Source: JAVVHH01 sp965199585 (lineage in GTDB: Bacteria; Pseudomonadota; Alphaproteobacteria; Acetobacterales; Acetobacteraceae). Taken from it: a stretch of 64,000 nt of DNA. Below are positions 38,374 through 46,893 of the stretch, piece by piece (the first letter of the stretch is position 1; each line of letters opens with the position of its first letter). Position numbers and translations under genes: made by a program. Location: the NCBI GenBank assembly GCA_965199585.1, contig CBDASI010000001.1, forward strand, positions 1-64,000. The letters are read 5' to 3'. The notes beneath the pieces are model-generated. The model did no database searches, was not told where the DNA came from, and saw only the letters and a program-made list of their open reading frames with translations.

Positions 38374-40121
38374 TGCTGGACGTCGTGGGCGAGGCGGCAC
38401 TCCGTGCGGTTCTTCTCACGACCCTCGTTCAGTGCGCGGTCTGGCTGCTCCGTCTCCGATCGGCTCGATTGCTGCTTTCTGCATGGACGGTCGTCCTGAT
38501 CGCGTCGCTCGCGATGCCCCTTCTGCCGCAGATGGTTCCGGTGCGCCTGACCATCGACTCCACCGTGTCGCGACCATTGGCCGACGGCGTCGTCGATCTC
38601 CTCCAGCAACCCACGCTGGATCGGTGGGCGACGGCCCGCGACGACAGTGTTGCCGAACCGGACGCGCCATCTTCCCTCCGGCGCTGGCTGACCACGATCT
38701 ACGTCGTCGTCGGCTGCGGCATTCTTCTCCGCACCCTGCTCGGCCTCGGCCTGTCGCTTCGGCTGCTGGCGAGGGCAACTCCGACGCACCCGGCATGGGC
38801 GGCGGGGCATCGTGTCAGGACCAGCCCCGACATCACCGGGCCGGTGACGATCGCGCACATCATCTTGCTGCCGACCGACGCGATGGACTGGCCGGCCGAG
38901 ATGCAGCAAGCGGTCCTGGCTCACGAACGGGCCCACGTCGCCCGCTGGGACTTCGTGCTGCTGGTCGTGTCGCAACTCAATCGCGCTCTGTTCTGGTGCA
39001 ACCCGCTCTCATGGTGGCTCCACCGCCGACTGATCATGCTGACCGAATTGGCCAGTGACGATCAGGCAATGGCTGTGACGACGGACCGGCTCCGCTATGC
39101 CGAGATCCTCCTTGAGATCGGCCGCGGCCCGGTGGACGCATCGCGCGGACCGGCCATGGCACGCTCCGCGACGCTCGTCCGCCGGATCGAACGCATCGTC
39201 CAGGGCGAGACGAAGCTGTACCGTATCAGTCGGCCGCAACAGGTCCTGCTGACGGCCGGCGTTGCCGGCCTGTCGCTCGCGGTCGCGAGCCTCACCCCCG
39301 ATCTCACCTCCCCTGCGGTCATCACGCTCGCCGCATCGGAACGGACCGGGGCACCCGAAGCCGTGGTCATCCCGGACTCGAGCGCCGGTCCGGCGGACGA
39401 AGCAGGCGGACGCGCGGCGATCTCGGCAGCGCCCGCACGGCTCGGGGAGACATCCGTGCCGCCTCCCCTACCGGCGCGCTCGGGTCGCCACCTGCTGGCA
39501 CGGGCCGCGATCGCGCTGCCACCGGTGCCAGCGGTCGCCCGACGGAAGCCGATGGCCACCGGCCAGACTGGGTCGGGCCAGGCTGGGTCGGGCCAGGCTG
39601 GGTCGAGCCAGGGGCTCCACACCAAACCGCTCGACGAGGCGCGGGAGCTTTCGACCGTGGCGGCCGGCGTCAACGTCACGGCCAGAGCGGGCGCCCCTGC
39701 CTCAAACGGTCAGTCATCCTCGCCGGAGCAAGTCGTCCGCGAGCCATTGCCCCTCAACGCCAATCTCGAGGAGATCGTCGGCAGGACGTGCACGGGGACG
39801 ATCGCAGTGGGTCCAAGGGCGTGGCGAAGCTACGGTAAGCAGCCGGACGTCGCTGCCGGAGAACTGGTCCCCGCCAGGGCTCAGTTCTTTCGCCGCGCCG
39901 ACGGCACCGCATGGGTGCGGTTCAACGCCTTCGGGCAACCGCCCCTCGACCTTCCCGCGCGATTGGCCCGCAACGGTGTGACATGGACCGGTCAGTACGG
40001 GATCTCGTACGCCCTGCAGGCCTCCGGCGGAAACCAGCTCGCCGGGCTCGCGGCACTGATCGCCAACGATAGCGCAGGCCTCCACTTCGCCTGCGAGAAA
40101 TCCGCCGATCGATCACTCTGA
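38373..40121 (+). CDS. BlaR1-like M56 membrane metalloprotease with a novel periplasmic domain
   Basis: A 582-residue inner-membrane zinc protease. Helices lie at about 10-28, 33-52, 105-130 and 290-312. The M56 site is HERAH at 184-188 (zinc ligands, catalytic Glu185), with the third ligand Glu225 in ELASDD, so it looks active. In BlaR1 such a protease cleaves BlaI after an outer domain senses beta-lactam. Here no transpeptidase-like domain exists: residues 315-470 are a low-complexity Pro/Ala/Ser linker with a Gly-Ser-Gly-Gln repeat, and 475-580 form a domain starting TCTGTI and ending HFACEKS. It resembles the last domain of the secreted TonB-domain protein. The signal sensed is unknown. 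Confidence 0.88.
   Translation: MLDVVGEAALRAVLLTTLVQCAVWLLRLRSARLLLSAWTVVLIASLAMPLLPQMVPVRLTIDSTVSRPLADGVVDLLQQPTLDRWATARDDSVAEPDAPSSLRRWLTTIYVVVGCGILLRTLLGLGLSLRLLARATPTHPAWAAGHRVRTSPDITGPVTIAHIILLPTDAMDWPAEMQQAVLAHERAHVARWDFVLLVVSQLNRALFWCNPLSWWLHRRLIMLTELASDDQAMAVTTDRLRYAEILLEIGRGPVDASRGPAMARSATLVRRIERIVQGETKLYRISRPQQVLLTAGVAGLSLAVASLTPDLTSPAVITLAASERTGAPEAVVIPDSSAGPADEAGGRAAISAAPARLGETSVPPPLPARSGRHLLARAAIALPPVPAVARRKPMATGQTGSGQAGSGQAGSSQGLHTKPLDEARELSTVAAGVNVTARAGAPASNGQSSSPEQVVREPLPLNANLEEIVGRTCTGTIAVGPRAWRSYGKQPDVAAGELVPARAQFFRRADGTAWVRFNAFGQPPLDLPARLARNGVTWTGQYGISYALQASGGNQLAGLAALIANDSAGLHFACEKSADRSL
39568..39612 (+). repeat. 15-bp tandem repeat inside the M56 gene
   Basis: Three head-to-tail copies of CTGGGTCGGGCCAGG (the third with one change) encode Gly-Ser-Gly-Gln-Ala units in the periplasmic linker. 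A length of 15 keeps the frame, so copy-number change would lengthen or shorten the linker without breaking the protein. Confidence 0.8.
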
Positions 40122-40148
40122 CCGATCGCGGTTCTTTGCATGGGCGGC

Positions 40149-41357
40149 TCAAGCCGCGATGGTGAGGGGCTCGCTCGGGTCGATGACGGGGGCGGAGTCC
40201 CCACGTTGACGGGGCTGTAGCTCGTCCCACAGCGCGGCATCGATCCCGGCCAGCGAGGCGAGGAGGTCGATGTCGACGTGCCGGGCGTTGGTGTCGTCGA
40301 GCGGCGCGAGCGTCATGTCCCCAAAGCGGGGATACATCGGCGTCGGCGGCTCGACCGGCAGGGGGACGAGTCCGAAATAGACCGCGCTGCGCAGGCCAAA
40401 GGCGCGGACCACGCGCACCGCCCGCGGCGCATCGATGGCGGCCAGCCGCAACAGCGTCAGCGCCGAGGTCAGCACCTTCTTCTCGGGCAGGTTGTTCCAG
40501 ACATGGTACTCGTAGACCCGGGCCCATGCGTGGCGCCGGACCTTGGCGGGCAGGTTCGGGTTGGCAGCCAGATGCGCCGAGATGGTGGCGCGCATGGCAT
40601 TGGCCATCCGGATCCGGTTACTGGACATATTGCCACGATATTGGCGGTAGCCGACCACGTAGTGCGGCACCGCGCCGACCAGGTATTTGGCGGCCAGCTT
40701 CAGTTCGAAATCGAGGTCCTCGCAGCCCCCGATGCCGCGTTCCGCGTAGGAAGCGTCGAAGCCGCCGATGGCGAGGGCCACCTCACGGCGGACCAACAGG
40801 CAGCTGCCGTTGCGGACGAGGTGGGTGGAAAGATGGCGCGCCAGGACGAAGCCGTCCGCGACGAGCCTCGGACCGTCCGCGATGACGTAATCGTCCGCGT
40901 CGATGGAGCGGGTCAGCCCGTAGCAGCCACCGAGGGCGACCGGGCTGTCGAGCATGCAGGCCAGTTGCAGCTTGAGCTTGTCGGCGTGCCAAAGGTCGTC
41001 CGCATCGAGGAAAGCGACGAAGTCGGCGCGGGCTTCGTGGACGCCACGGTTCCTGGCGCGGGCGACGCCGCCATTGGCCGTGCTGATCCGCCGGATCCGG
41101 GCATCGCGCGCGGCCCAGGCGTCGATCTGGGCGGCGGTGGTGTCGGTGGAGCCATCGTCGACGACGAGGATCTCGGTGTTGCGATGGGTTTGTGCGACGG
41201 CCGATTCGAGGGTGCGGTCGATGAAGACCGCGGCGTTGTACGCGGGCATCACGATGCTCACCAAAGGCTCGGGCCCGGCTAGCTCTCGACTCACGGCAGC
41301 TATTCTCCCGTTCGCATCAAATCGGTATTCGATCGAAACGCGTCCGAGACGGACCAT
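40149..41357 (-). CDS. Glycosyltransferase family 2
   Basis: A 402-residue inverting GT-A enzyme, probably cytoplasmic or membrane-associated. It has the nucleotide-sugar fold: VSIVMPAYNAAVFIDRTLES, the VVDDGSTD acidic motif, ANGGVARARNRG and the metal-binding AFLDADDLW. A later GGFDASYAERGIGGCEDLDF gives the catalytic base region (ED). The C-terminal 150 residues have no recognisable domain. ATG at 41357 is used; TTG at 41372 is also in frame. It is divergent from the NodB-deacetylase gene over about 58 AT-rich bases, so both probably use that promoter region. The sugar is unknown. Confidence 0.88.
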   Translation of the reverse strand: MVRLGRVSIEYRFDANGRIAAVSRELAGPEPLVSIVMPAYNAAVFIDRTLESAVAQTHRNTEILVVDDGSTDTTAAQIDAWAARDARIRRISTANGGVARARNRGVHEARADFVAFLDADDLWHADKLKLQLACMLDSPVALGGCYGLTRSIDADDYVIADGPRLVADGFVLARHLSTHLVRNGSCLLVRREVALAIGGFDASYAERGIGGCEDLDFELKLAAKYLVGAVPHYVVGYRQYRGNMSSNRIRMANAMRATISAHLAANPNLPAKVRRHAWARVYEYHVWNNLPEKKVLTSALTLLRLAAIDAPRAVRVVRAFGLRSAVYFGLVPLPVEPPTPMYPRFGDMTLAPLDDTNARHVDIDLLASLAGIDAALWDELQPRQRGDSAPVIDPSEPLTIAA

Positions 41358-41415
41358 ATCTAAATTTTGCAACTTGGCAACAATATGATATCGCCCTCAT
41401 TATTCGAGAGAGACG

Positions 41416-42387
41416 ATGGGCCTGAGACAGAAAATCGCATCCTTCCTGCGAAGTCCCGAGCCTGTCATCTTGATGTATCACCGGGTGGCGGCCCCGCCGT
41501 TCGACCCGTGGGGTCTGAGCGTCTCGCCCGACAATTTCGAACGGCAGCTCGCGCAGCTCGCCCGGCGCCGCCAGATATTTCAGCTACGTGAATTCGTTGC
41601 ACGCTCTCGCGCTGGCACGCTGCCGCCCAAGGCGGTGGCGATCACCTTCGACGACGGCTACCTCGACAACCTCGTCACCGCGGCGCCGATCCTGCAGGCG
41701 TTCGGAGCGCCCGCGACGCTGTTCCTGGCCAGCGGACCGATGGCGACGGGCAGCCGGTATTGGTGGGACGAGTTGGCCCGGATCGTGTTCAGCCCCGGCG
41801 CGCTGGAAGGCGGCATCACGATCGGGGCGCAGCCGGTCTGGATCGCGCAGCCGGCGATGAGAGCGGACGAACGGCCCGGCACCGAGTGGCGCGCCTGGCA
41901 CGAGCCGGCCACGGAACGGCAAGCGCTCCACTACAAACTCTGGCAGGATCTGCGGGTGCTGCCGCCCCCCGAGATCGACCTGGTTCTGGCGGCGTTGCGC
42001 CTCCTGTGTGGCGAGGCAGCGGACGAGGACGCGCCACGTGCCATGTCGCAGGCCGAAGCCAGGACGCTCGCGGCCGAAACGACCTTCTCCCTCGAGGGGC
42101 ACACGATCGACCACCCCGACCTGCCGAGCCAGCCCGATGCGGAGGTCAGCGCGCAGGTGCGGGGCGGCATGGCGGCGATCGAGGCGTTGACCGGGGCCCC
42201 CGCGACCGGGTTCGCCTACCCGTATGGCCGAACCGACGCGCGGGTTCGGGGTCTGGTGCGGGCGGCCGGCGTCCAATGGGCGTGCACCACGCAAGGCGGC
42301 CCGGTGCGGCCCGGTTGCGACCGTTTCGCGCTGCCGCGGCAGACGGCGGCCGATACGCCGGGCCTCGCCTGGGCCGACGCGGCATGA
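41416..42387 (+). CDS. Polysaccharide deacetylase, NodB/CE4 family
   Basis: A 323-residue enzyme of carbohydrate esterase family 4, removing N- or O-acetyl groups from polysaccharides. The metal and catalytic residues are visible: AITFDDGYLDN (Asp-Asp), GHTIDHPDL (the H-T-x-x-H-P motif) and TGFAYPYGRTDARV (the arginine-containing third motif). There is no signal peptide, so it may act on lipid-linked or cytoplasmic glycan, as PgaB-like enzymes without an export signal are thought to. It starts 58 bases from the divergent GT2 and is followed by an ABC exporter, forming a glycan modification and export unit. Confidence 0.87.
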   Translation: MGLRQKIASFLRSPEPVILMYHRVAAPPFDPWGLSVSPDNFERQLAQLARRRQIFQLREFVARSRAGTLPPKAVAITFDDGYLDNLVTAAPILQAFGAPATLFLASGPMATGSRYWWDELARIVFSPGALEGGITIGAQPVWIAQPAMRADERPGTEWRAWHEPATERQALHYKLWQDLRVLPPPEIDLVLAALRLLCGEAADEDAPRAMSQAEARTLAAETTFSLEGHTIDHPDLPSQPDAEVSAQVRGGMAAIEALTGAPATGFAYPYGRTDARVRGLVRAAGVQWACTTQGGPVRPGCDRFALPRQTAADTPGLAWADAA

Positions 42388-42415
42388 CGGTCCGGGTCGC
42401 GAGGACGGGGCGGTG

Positions 42416-44272
42416 ATGTCGAGGCTGTTCCGGTTGGGGTCGCCGGGTCGCCCGGCCACCCTGCGCGCGATCGAACGGCGGTATGCCCGCTTCGTGCCGG
42501 CGGCGGTGATGCTCGGATTGCTCACCAGCCTCTGCGAAGGTCTCGGCATCGGCATGCTGACGCCGCTGCTGGCGGTGCTGTCCGGCTCGGTCGACCAGTC
42601 CGGTCTCCCGGCCTTCGCGGTCCGGCTGCACCGGTTCGCGGAAACGCTGGCGCCGAGCCGGCCGATCCTGCCGCTGCTCGCAATCGTTCTGCTGTTCGTG
42701 TTGCTGAAGGCGGCGACCCAGATCGCCAACGCGATCATGATCGGGTCCGTCGAGCAGAAGGCGGGCGACGACATCCGGCGGGCGCTGGCCGAGAAGATGC
42801 TCAAGCTGGATTACAGCTTCTTCCTCCGGGAGGACCCGGCGCGCCTGGTCACCATCATCGACACCGATTCCTGGAAGGTCACCGAAGCCGTCCGCGTGCT
42901 GCTGGTCGGCTACGCGGCCAAGGCGGCGGCGATCGTGTTCGCCGTGCTGCTGGTGGTGACGGATTGGCGGTTGTCGCTGGTGGTCGCCTGCGGGGTCGGG
43001 CTGAGCCGGCTGGCCCATCACGGGCTGCAGCGCCGCTTGCAGCGGCTGGGCCGGGCCGTGGTCGAGACCAACCGGGTGCTCGGCGAGCAGATGTTCCACG
43101 CCGTCCGCGCGACGCGGGTGATCCGCGTGTTCGGGCAGGAAAGTCGCGAGGCAAACGCGTTCGCGGGCCTGTCGGGCCGGGTGCGGGACGCGATGCTGAA
43201 GTCGGAACGCATGGCGGCCTTCTCGGCGCCGGCGATCGAGATCATCCTGGCGGCCTCCATCCTCGCCGTCCTGCTCACGCTCGACGGGCTGGGCAGCGGC
43301 GTGCCGCAGGCGGCGACGTTCCTGGTGCTCCTGTATCGCGCGCAGGTCCCGGTGTTGCACGCCAGCGGCGCCGCGCTCCGCCTCGCGGCGCTGCAGGGTT
43401 CGATCGCCGAGGTGGAGTGGCTCCTCGGCATCGCGGCGCCACCTCGATCGGCGGAGGCGTCCGTGCCGCTGCTGGCCCCGCCCCCCGGTATCGCCGGGCT
43501 GCCGATCCGGTTCGAGGGCGTGTGCTTCGGTTACGACGGCGCCGACGGCCCGGGTGGCCCGGCCCTGAACGCGGTCCGGATGGAATTTCCGCCGCAGACC
43601 ATCGTGGCGCTGGTGGGTGCCTCGGGCTCGGGCAAGTCGACCGTCATCAACGTGCTCTGCCGCTTGCTGGAGCCGACGGCGGGGCGGATCGAGATCGGTT
43701 CGCATGCACTCAGCGAGATCGATCCGGGGCGATGGCGCGATCTCATCGGGCTGGCCGGTCAGGATACCGATCTGATCACCGGCACCGTGGCGCAGAACAT
43801 CGCCTATGGCGTGCCGGATGCCGCGATGGCGGATATCGAGCGGGCGGCGTGGCTGGCCGACGCGGACGACTTCATCGGGCGCCTCCCGCAGGGCTACGCG
43901 ACGCCGCTCGGGGCGGCCGGGCTTGGCTTGTCGGGCGGCCAGCGTCAGCGGATCGGCGTCGCCCGCGCAGTGCTGCGGCGGCCGGAGATCCTGATCCTGG
44001 ACGAGGCGACCAGCGCGGTGGATGCGGCCTCGGAGGCACGGATCATCGACCGCTTGGCGGGTGCACGGCCGTTCGGACGCGCGGTCATCGTCAGCCACAA
44101 CCCGCAAATGCTGACGATGTGCGAGGTCGGGATCGTGCTGTCGGCCGGGTCGGTGGTCGAGGCCGGGCCGATGGACGCGCTGTCCTGGTCCGGCGAGACG
44201 GTTCCCGGCACCGCCGACCGCCCGGTCCGACAACGCGCCCCGTACGGGCACAGCGAGGCCGCCCATGACTGA
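42416..44272 (+). CDS. ABC exporter with fused membrane and ATPase domains (MsbA/PglK type)
   Basis: A 618-residue half-transporter. The six-helix exporter domain spans about residues 20-325, followed by an ATPase with Walker A GASGSGKST, signature LSGGQRQR, Walker B ILILDEATSAVD and H-loop IVSHNPQ. It forms a homodimer that flips a lipid or lipid-linked glycan. ATG at 42416 follows GAGGACGGGG. Placed between a polysaccharide deacetylase and a methyltransferase, it probably exports the glycan or glycolipid built by the flanking enzymes. Its end overlaps the methyltransferase start by 8 bases. Confidence 0.9.
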   Translation: MSRLFRLGSPGRPATLRAIERRYARFVPAAVMLGLLTSLCEGLGIGMLTPLLAVLSGSVDQSGLPAFAVRLHRFAETLAPSRPILPLLAIVLLFVLLKAATQIANAIMIGSVEQKAGDDIRRALAEKMLKLDYSFFLREDPARLVTIIDTDSWKVTEAVRVLLVGYAAKAAAIVFAVLLVVTDWRLSLVVACGVGLSRLAHHGLQRRLQRLGRAVVETNRVLGEQMFHAVRATRVIRVFGQESREANAFAGLSGRVRDAMLKSERMAAFSAPAIEIILAASILAVLLTLDGLGSGVPQAATFLVLLYRAQVPVLHASGAALRLAALQGSIAEVEWLLGIAAPPRSAEASVPLLAPPPGIAGLPIRFEGVCFGYDGADGPGGPALNAVRMEFPPQTIVALVGASGSGKSTVINVLCRLLEPTAGRIEIGSHALSEIDPGRWRDLIGLAGQDTDLITGTVAQNIAYGVPDAAMADIERAAWLADADDFIGRLPQGYATPLGAAGLGLSGGQRQRIGVARAVLRRPEILILDEATSAVDAASEARIIDRLAGARPFGRAVIVSHNPQMLTMCEVGIVLSAGSVVEAGPMDALSWSGETVPGTADRPVRQRAPYGHSEAAHD

Positions 44273-44957
44273 TTGGACCACCGTTCCCCACCGCGTGCGG
44301 CGGGCGCTGCGCCGCCGGGTCGGCCTCGGGCCGTTCCGCAGCGCCGCGCCGGTGAGCGCGGATTTCGGCTATGCCCGGGGCCTGCCGGTGGACCGGTTCT
44401 ACATCGAGCAGTTCCTGGCAGCCTCGGCCCCGCTCATCCGCGGCACCACGCTCGAGGTCGGCGACGACAGCTACACCGCCCAATTCGGCGGCCCCGCCGC
44501 GACCCGGCGCGAGGTCATCCACATCGACGCGGCCACGGCCACGTACCGCGGCGACATGACGCAGCCGGGCGTGTTGCCCGAGAGCCGGTTCGACTGCGCC
44601 GTCATCACCCAAACGCTGCACCTGATCTTCGACATGGCGGCGGCGGTCCGGCGCCTGCGGGAAACCTTGGCGCCCGGGGGCACGCTGTTGCTGACGGTGC
44701 CGGGCATCAGCCCGATCGCCGGCGACCGATGGGGCGAGACCTGGTACTGGTCACTGACGGCGCTCTCTCTCGGCCGCCTGCTCGGCGAGGCATTCGGCGC
44801 CGAGAACGTCAGCGTGCGCGCCTACGGCAACGTCTTCGCGGCGACCGCCTTCCTGCAGGGGCTCGCGGTCGAGGACCTGGAGCGCTCCCTGCTCGAGCCG
44901 CACGATCCCCGCTACCCGGTCATCGTTGCAGCCGCCGCGCGACGGTCCGCAGGCTGA
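44265..44957 (+). CDS. Class I SAM-dependent methyltransferase of a glycan cluster
   Basis: A 230-residue protein. The motif I region is the variant LEVGDDSYTAQFG, typical of methyltransferases that sit beside glycosyltransferases. The acidic strand VIHIDAATATYRGDM, the DCAVITQTLHLIFD strand and the LRETLAPGGTLLLTVPG loop complete the Rossmann-like fold. The arginine-rich N-terminus precedes a RGLPVDRFYIEQFL block shared with this subfamily. It probably O-methylates a sugar or sugar-lipid. Its 3' end overlaps the convergent GT2 gene by 38 bases. Confidence 0.82.
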   Translation: MTDWTTVPHRVRRALRRRVGLGPFRSAAPVSADFGYARGLPVDRFYIEQFLAASAPLIRGTTLEVGDDSYTAQFGGPAATRREVIHIDAATATYRGDMTQPGVLPESRFDCAVITQTLHLIFDMAAAVRRLRETLAPGGTLLLTVPGISPIAGDRWGETWYWSLTALSLGRLLGEAFGAENVSVRAYGNVFAATAFLQGLAVEDLERSLLEPHDPRYPVIVAAAARRSAG

Positions 44958-45864
44958 GCCCCAGCAGCCAGGCCATCGTCGGGAGCACGGCGGCGGGATG
45001 GGCGCGCGTATCGCGGGCCAGACGGACGAGCGCGGCGCGGCGCTGGCGGCCGAGATGGGCGCGGTGCCACGAAGCGAGCAGGAGCCCGGCGTAGTGCCCG
45101 GTCATGAAAGCCATGCCTTGCCGGGCGGCGGCACGGTGCGCCGCGTCCTGCCGCGATGACCCAGCGTGGCGCCGGATGACCGCGCGGCTTGTGGCGACCA
45201 TGCGGAGCGCGTTGGTACTCAGCCCATGGTCCTGTTGCCGGTATTCCGCCGCCTCCTCCGCATAGGCGCCGATCGGATAGCGCCGGGTCAGGCGGAGATA
45301 GACGTCGTAATCCTCGCAGCTCGCCAGGCCGACATCGAAGCCGCCGGACTCACGCAGCCGTGCGACGTCGTACAACACGGTGCCATGCATCGCGATGTAG
45401 TTGCCGCCGAGCAACTCGAGGAAGGGCGACGCCACCGTGGGGGCCCGATGATGGCTCAGCGGCCCCAATCGGTCGTTGACGATGACGTAGCCACCATGAA
45501 CGAAGGCGCGTGCCGGGTCGGCGTCTAGACACCGCTCCGCCGCAGCCAAGGCGCCGGGACGCAACAGGTCGTCGGCGTCCAGAAAAAGGATGCGGTCGGC
45601 TCGCGTCAGTCCGAGAGCGGTGTTGCGGGCGGCGCTGAGCCCGGCATTGCGCTGATGCACGGTGGTGACGGACGGAAAGGACGCGGCGACCTCGCTTGTG
45701 CAGTCGGTCGAGCCGTCATCGACCAGGATGAGCTCGTCGGGCGGGCGCGTTTGGGCCAGGACCGACCGGATCGCCTCGGCGAGATATCGCCCCTGGTTGA
45801 AGCACGCGATAGCGACCGCGATTGGCTTGCCGGGGGCATGATCCCTGGCCTCGGGCTGGTTCAT
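44920..45864 (-). CDS. Glycosyltransferase family 2
   Basis: A 314-residue GT-A transferase with AVAIACFNQGRYLAEAIRSV, LVDDGSTD, RNAGLSAARNTALG and RILFLDADDLL, then an aspartate pair in SCEDYDVYLRL. A hydrophobic C-terminal segment (AVLPTMAWLLGLSLRTVA) may attach it to the membrane. ATG at 45864 is used; TTG 45894 would add 10 residues. The last 38 bases lie opposite the end of the methyltransferase gene. It probably contributes one sugar to the glycan made by this module. Confidence 0.86.
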   Translation of the reverse strand: MNQPEARDHAPGKPIAVAIACFNQGRYLAEAIRSVLAQTRPPDELILVDDGSTDCTSEVAASFPSVTTVHQRNAGLSAARNTALGLTRADRILFLDADDLLRPGALAAAERCLDADPARAFVHGGYVIVNDRLGPLSHHRAPTVASPFLELLGGNYIAMHGTVLYDVARLRESGGFDVGLASCEDYDVYLRLTRRYPIGAYAEEAAEYRQQDHGLSTNALRMVATSRAVIRRHAGSSRQDAAHRAAARQGMAFMTGHYAGLLLASWHRAHLGRQRRAALVRLARDTRAHPAAVLPTMAWLLGLSLRTVARRLQR

Positions 45865-46020
45865 ACGGTCCTGTCTGCTCTCCACGCGATGCAAGAATGG
45901 TCCGAAGAAGCGGAGACGCGGACGGCATATGGTCCATCTCGAACGCCGCCGCCAGCGCTCGAGGCGATGGAGGGAGACGATCCGCAGCAGTGCACGCGCT
46001 GCTGCGGATCTGAGGCGAGG

Positions 46021-46776
46021 TCAGACCTGGGCCTTGCCCCCGTCGACGAACAGTTCCGCGCCGGCAACGTAGCTCGCATCGTCCGATGCCAGGAACACCG
46101 CGGCCTTGGCGATCTCGTCGGGCTCCGCCACTCGCCCGAGCGGTATGCCGGCCGCCAGGGCATCGAGTAGACCCTGCTGCTGCGCCGCGTCGGGCCCGGC
46201 CAAGCCGACCAGCCCAGGTGTCTGCACCGGGCCCGGGCTGAGCACGTTCACGCGGATGCCGCGCTCCTTGAGGTCCAGCGTCCAGCTCCGGGCCAGGTTG
46301 CGCACCGCCGCCTTGGAGGCGCTGTAGATGGAGAAGGCGGCCGTCCCCTCCGACCCGGCGGTCGATCCGAGCAGGATCACCGAGGCGCCGTCCACGAGTA
46401 GCGGCAGCGCCTGTTGAACGGTGAACACGACCCCTCTGACGTTGCGGTCGAACGTCTCGGCGTAGTGCGCCTCCGTGATGGCGCCGAGCGGCAGCATCGA
46501 GCCGCCGCCCGCGTTGACGAACAGCACGTCGACGCGCCCGGCGCTGGCCTTCACCGTGGCGTAAAGGCGGTCAAGATCGGAGATCTTCGCGCTGTCGGCT
46601 TGGATGCCGGCGGCGTTGGCGCCGATCGCCGTCACGGCGGCGTCGAGCTCGGCCTGGCGGCGGCCGGTGACGAACACCCGGGCTCCCTCCGCTGCGAAAC
46701 GCTTCGCCGTGGCAAGGCCGATGCCGCTCGTTCCGCCTGTGATGACGGCGACCTTGCCTTCGAGTTTGCGGGACAT
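46021..46776 (-). CDS. Short-chain dehydrogenase/reductase (SDR)
   Basis: A complete classical SDR of 251 residues: TGGTSGIGLATAKRF cofactor motif, VNAGGG, the catalytic serine in LLGSTAGSEG, YSASK as the Y-x-x-x-K, and SPGPVQTPGL. It ends with AGAELFVDGGKAQV. The arginine in VTGRRQ suggests NADP(H). ATG at 46776 is the conserved start; the frame stays open upstream without meaning. It lies next to a decayed LysR gene in divergent orientation, a frequent arrangement in which the LysR protein controlled the SDR. That control has probably been lost. Confidence 0.9.
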   Translation of the reverse strand: MSRKLEGKVAVITGGTSGIGLATAKRFAAEGARVFVTGRRQAELDAAVTAIGANAAGIQADSAKISDLDRLYATVKASAGRVDVLFVNAGGGSMLPLGAITEAHYAETFDRNVRGVVFTVQQALPLLVDGASVILLGSTAGSEGTAAFSIYSASKAAVRNLARSWTLDLKERGIRVNVLSPGPVQTPGLVGLAGPDAAQQQGLLDALAAGIPLGRVAEPDEIAKAAVFLASDDASYVAGAELFVDGGKAQV

Positions 46777-46893
46777 GTCTGCGGCTCCGTTGTGGTGATG
46801 AGCGACAGATGTCGCTGCCTCGATCACTTCAAAATAGAAATGTCTGCAAGCTATCGTTGCAGGAGTGTCGATGTAGCCGCGCCAGGTTGCGGA

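Noticed and set aside
38373..40121. Beta-lactam sensor BlaR1
   Set aside because: The periplasmic end lacks a penicillin-binding domain (no S-x-x-K/S-x-N/K-T-G set), and no beta-lactamase or penicillin-binding-protein gene is in the window.
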